DNA of 64,000 bases from Tritrichomonas musculus (lineage: Eukaryota; Parabasalia; Tritrichomonadida; Tritrichomonadidae), in contig JAPFFF010000071.1 of NCBI GenBank assembly GCA_039105265.1, positions 124,001-188,000 of the forward strand. Reading direction: 5' to 3'. A model generated the notes under the pieces. The model was given only the letters and a program-made list of their open reading frames with translations, ran no database searches and had not been told where the DNA came from. The position numbers were made by a program, and so were the translations under genes. Shown in pieces: positions 60,726-64,000 of this stretch. Each line of letters opens with the position of its first letter. Within the stretch, counting starts at the first letter, position 1.

Positions 60726-61528
60726 TTACTTTACTCTGATAATTATTGAAATGCTGAATTTAGGTCTTCAAATGATAAAATGGAAAATATGCTTAAAATA
60801 AAACATTATAATATTAATAATATTAATAATAAAATTATATTATATTTATTTATTTAATTATATAAATATTATTAAATAAAAACATTAATTTACCAAGATA
60901 TTAAAACAACTTTTAAAACTCTTTCAAATGATATGAAGTTCAAAATGAGAATATTTATTTTATATCTTGTTATAATCTGTGTAACTCATAATAGTAATTA
61001 TATTTTATTAAATTTTCTATAATGAAAAATTGTATTCTATGAACAAATAATTATTCAGTTAGTATTTTTTTGGATATCCTAAAATAAAAATTTACTAATA
61101 AATTGAGAAGTTAGCAAGAAATTGATTCATAAAAAGAACGAATAGATAATTTTCTGCTCATTCAAATAAATGATTATATTATTATTTTATCAGTAGTACC
61201 GATGTTATTAAAGAACCTCATTTACCAGATTAGTTCAAAGGTATTATATTTAAAAAAATTTGTCAATGTCTTTTTTTACAGACAAAATTCTAATAAAGGA
61301 ATACTTGCAATTTATAGCATATTTTCAAATGAAAGAGGAAAAGACCAAAATTCAACAATTTGGTATCAAAACTTATCATCCAGTTTTATTAAACCATAAA
61401 AATCCCAAAATTTATCATTTATATCTAATCTTTAAGAATTTAGAAAGCAAAAAAAAGTATACGAATATGAATACAATTGTTTTTAGTTTAATTTAAAATA
61501 ATCATTTTAACTATACTAAATGAAATAC
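60726..61528. other. AT-rich intergenic stretch
   Basis: Between the SCAMP-like and histone-like genes. Two overlapping short plus-strand frames (61202-61399, 61260-61496) show no recognisable domain and are A/T-biased; I do not call them. Confidence 0.45.
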
Positions 61529-62230
61529 TTACTCTTTATAGATTATTTGCTTAGAAGCGCGTCCTTTGCTTGTTGGGACTAAATATAATTCTGTTTGTTC
61601 AATGATATCATATTTCTTTGAACCTTTCTCTACTGGTGGGCGAACTTCCTTCCTCTTTGGAGGAGCTTCTTTAGTTAAGCTTCTTCCTTTCTTGGTAATT
61701 GCATAAGAATCTCTTTTTGCTTTAAGGAATCCGCTAGCAACAAGTCTATCAGCAGCATTACGTGCTAACGTGGTGCAGTTTCCTAATTTAATATCAGGAA
61801 TGTATTGTTTAATATATCCGCTGATGGCAGTAAAGCCAACCCATTGTTTATCTTCATTAGATTTAGCTTGAATGGCTTCAACTACATACTGTTCATATTT
61901 TGTAAGTCCTGATTTTGACTTGCTTTCTGTAGTATTTTCTTTCTTTTCTGTTGTCTTTTCCTTCTTTGTTGTTGTAGATTTCTTCTTTATTATCTTCTTT
62001 GTTGTTGTCGTCTTCTTTGTTACTTTCTTTGTTGTTGTAGTCTTCTTTGGGGTGCTGGATTTTTTCTCTGCTTTCTTTTCTTTCTTTTCTGTCTTAGGTT
62101 TTGCAGCCTTTTTTTCTTTTTTCACATCTGCTTTAGGAGTTCCAGCTTCCTCCTTCTTTGGCTTAGTTTCTTCTTTTTCTTTCTTTGGAGTTGATGGTGT
62201 AGAATTTTTAGTTTCGTCTTTTTTGGCCAT
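61529..62230 (-). CDS. Linker-histone-like protein with Lys-rich N-terminal tail
   Basis: A 233-aa protein with an ATG start. Residues 1-~108 are almost entirely Lys, Thr, Glu, Ser, Pro and Ala, with repeats such as TTTTKKVTKK and SPTPKK-like STPKK. Residues ~110-180 look like a winged-helix H1/H5 globular domain (YEQYVVEAIQAKSN, FTAISGYIKQYIPD, LVASGFLKAKRDSYAITKKG). A basic C-terminal stretch follows to 233. Animal and plant H1 carry the long tail after the globular domain; here it comes first. The protein probably binds linker DNA in the nucleus. Upstream, TTCACTTCATTCC lies ~15 bp before the ATG; TCACT fits the parabasalid initiator pattern TCAY[TA]. An alternative is an S25-like or other winged-helix DNA/RNA-binding protein. 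Confidence 0.68.
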   Translation of the reverse strand: MAKKDETKNSTPSTPKKEKEETKPKKEEAGTPKADVKKEKKAAKPKTEKKEKKAEKKSSTPKKTTTTKKVTKKTTTTKKIIKKKSTTTKKEKTTEKKENTTESKSKSGLTKYEQYVVEAIQAKSNEDKQWVGFTAISGYIKQYIPDIKLGNCTTLARNAADRLVASGFLKAKRDSYAITKKGRSLTKEAPPKRKEVRPPVEKGSKKYDIIEQTELYLVPTSKGRASKQIIYKE

Positions 62231-62984
62231 TTTTGATAAGGAATGAAGTGAAGAGTTTCTTTAAATAAATTTCATTCAAAAAGCCCGCCAATTATGAAAA
62301 AGGCGCTAATAATTGAGAGGTGTAAAAAAATAAATTCACAATACCGTTTCACACCCCCTGTTTATTAGATGAAAAAGTTGATTTTCAATTTAAAAAAGAT
62401 AATTTTTATCACAATATTATCGGGCAAAAAAAATAATGGATGCAAATAGGAGCTATTTATTAATATATTAGTAATAAAATTTTGGAAAATTTGATGATTT
62501 GAAAATAAATAAAAACTTTTATAAAATTCAAAGATCAATCAAATCAAAATTAATTCAAATTTTTGAATATTGCTAAGAAAAAATTTAAAATATAAATTTG
62601 TAAATTATCAAAATAGAAAACGAATTTGAAATAGATTTGTGAATATATTTTTTGAAAAAAGGGACAACTTTGTATATTCACCAAAAATAATTATTATTAA
62701 TAGATAATTTCACTATCATAAATAAGAGTATTTTGGGTTTTTTGGCGCCATCCGAATATAACTTTTTTAATCCAGTATTTGATTACCAAAATTTTGCAAA
62801 AATAGGTTTATTTACTTTGGAATTTTACCGATCTGCGTAATTTTAGTTTTTCACAGGTTTATTTTCAAGACGTTAATTTAACTGATAAAAAAGTGCTCAT
62901 CCGTTTGATCAAATAATATTGAATAATTGAGTATGGTTAAATTCGTTTGAAAATTTGAATTGAAAGCATTTACAAAATTTTGAT
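62231..62984. other. AT-rich intergenic stretch, includes likely promoter of the histone-like gene
   Basis: Contains GGCG-rich spots (AGCCCGCCAATTATG, AAAGGCGCTAATAATTG at ~62281-62312) close upstream of the histone-like gene that stand out from the A/T background and may be regulatory. Nothing else seen. Confidence 0.4.
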
Positions 62985-63010
62985 TCAAAATATTTTCTGG
63001 GTTATAATTT

Positions 63011-63330
63011 TCAGGGCAAAAAGGAGAATAAAGATTTCCGGTGGATTAGTTGTTTTGGTTTTAAAAGCATTTCTTCGAAATATGGAGATTATGATTGTAA
63101 AAATTTCATATAATATAAAGATAGTAATTATAATAATGAACTTGGTAATATTGATATTGAAATGAATCAACCAAAAATTTGGGACACAAAGCAAAGATTG
63201 GGATATGTATTACGTGTTTTGATTCATTATGATGGAAAAATTTCGATCAATAAAATAAAATTGATATTTTAAACGGCCATGGAAAACACTCAATAAATTT
63301 CAAAGCAATTAATGTGATTAGGAGGAACAT
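63011..63330 (+). pseudogene. Unrecognised decayed coding relic
   Basis: One plus-strand frame keeps protein-like runs (DFRWISCFGFKSISSKYGDY; EMNQPKIWDTKQRLGYVLRV then LIHYDGKISINK) broken by stops, so it looks like an old coding sequence. The family is not recognised and could be a host gene or a transposon gene. The nearby open frame at 62980-63165 is in a different frame and is judged spurious. Confidence 0.4.
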
Positions 63331-64000
63331 TTAAATTCAAATAAATCTATTTTTACAGATTTATGTGAGACTCAATATCATTCAAAAGCAAAGTGCCATT
63401 AAATTGTAAATCTTGCTTCAGTAAACCTCAATTATTTATTTCGTTAAAAAAATGATTGTGTATGTAATTGAAAAAAAAATGCTTATATATTGTCACCAAT
63501 TAATTTAATTGATAAATTTATTTGTAATATAAACATGATGATAATTAATATATTTATTTATTGCTTTGTAATATGGAGTAAAATTTTTGATTGTGAGTTA
63601 TTTAGCTTTCAAAATAAACAGATTGTTTAAGAAATAAAGTTTCATGAAATCCTGTAAAAAGAAACAATTTTTCTCCTAGAATCATTGTATTAGAAATTTA
63701 TTTTAAAATTCAAATCCATAGGATGAATTAGATCAAATTCAATAAGCGAATAAATGGTTCTGTCTATTGATTTATACAATGAACTTATTTTCACTTCATA
63801 TTAGGTTTGTTATTGTCCAATTCTAGAAGATCGATAATTGATTCATTTTATGATATCTATAAATGAAATACGTACTGATACAGGAAATGGATTCTAGAGA
63901 TTAGGATTTTTTCTCAGGTGTTGATATCAGAATTTCAAATTAAACTTTTTGATAAATATATGATCGTACTTTACTTTCAAATATATCATTTAAAAACTTT
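63331..64000. other. AT-rich end of window, no gene seen
   Basis: Only A/T-rich sequence with scattered stops in all frames; no hairpin or RNA gene recognised. Confidence 0.5.

Noticed and set aside
61202-61496. Two overlapping plus-strand ORFs of 65 and 78 aa
   Set aside because: No domain, A/T-biased composition, competing frames; not enough to call a gene.
61872-62246. Plus-strand 124-aa Phe/Val-rich ORF that looks like a membrane protein
   Set aside because: It is the antisense of the Lys/Thr-rich tail of the linker-histone-like gene; AAG repeats read as CTT on the other strand.

Overview
The window is nuclear DNA of an AT-rich, intron-poor protist. The protein repertoire points to a parabasalid, most likely a Tritrichomonas-type trichomonad. 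The evidence is a DUF3447/ankyrin protein, two kinases with Sel1 repeats and an odd DFD motif, a BspA-type leucine-rich repeat protein, a BTB protein ending in an F5/8C domain, small Rab GTPases, and long A/T intergenic stretches full of short repeats. The standard code fits every open frame, and most genes are single uninterrupted ORFs on both strands. No taxonomic search was possible, so the organism is inferred.

Layout: 1-2457 is AT-rich non-coding DNA holding a TTAA-flanked inverted-repeat element. 2458-10020 (minus) is a DUF3447/ankyrin gene whose ankyrin units are separated by AT-rich spacers built from a degenerate ~25-bp repeat. A decayed relative lies head-to-head at 10169-10560. 10927-25874 holds a kinase/Sel1 protein (minus), a three-repeat protein of unknown family, tRNA-Ala and tRNA-Ser (minus), a BTB/F5-8C protein, and a giant kinase-Sel1-pseudokinase-LRR-NMNAT-like fusion. 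26013-36000 is a repeat-dominated region bounded by two paralogous Rab genes. It contains a foldback element, a 126-bp dimeric tandem repeat, and an inverted-repeat-bounded element with a 3.36-kb 23-bp minisatellite that has a 920-bp higher-order repeat. It also holds a GC-rich double-hairpin segment that may be a non-coding RNA.

36531-62230 is a denser block. It holds an SHIPPO-motif protein, a frame-interrupted membrane protein, a TPR-like protein, a coiled-coil protein, a Kelch/coiled-coil protein, a DUF167 protein, a very large Furry-family scaffold, a TRM9-type tRNA methyltransferase, a bacterial-type mannitol dehydrogenase-family enzyme, an Ariadne-type RBR E3 ligase, a SCAMP-like membrane protein and a linker-histone-like protein. 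62231-64000 is AT-rich with one decayed coding relic.

The genes do not form an operon-like pathway. Recurrent themes are signalling and scaffolding (kinases, Furry, Kelch, Rabs), ubiquitin ligation, membrane traffic, tRNA modification and chromatin. The two signals most worth following are the regularly interrupted ankyrin array and the five-module kinase/NMNAT fusion.
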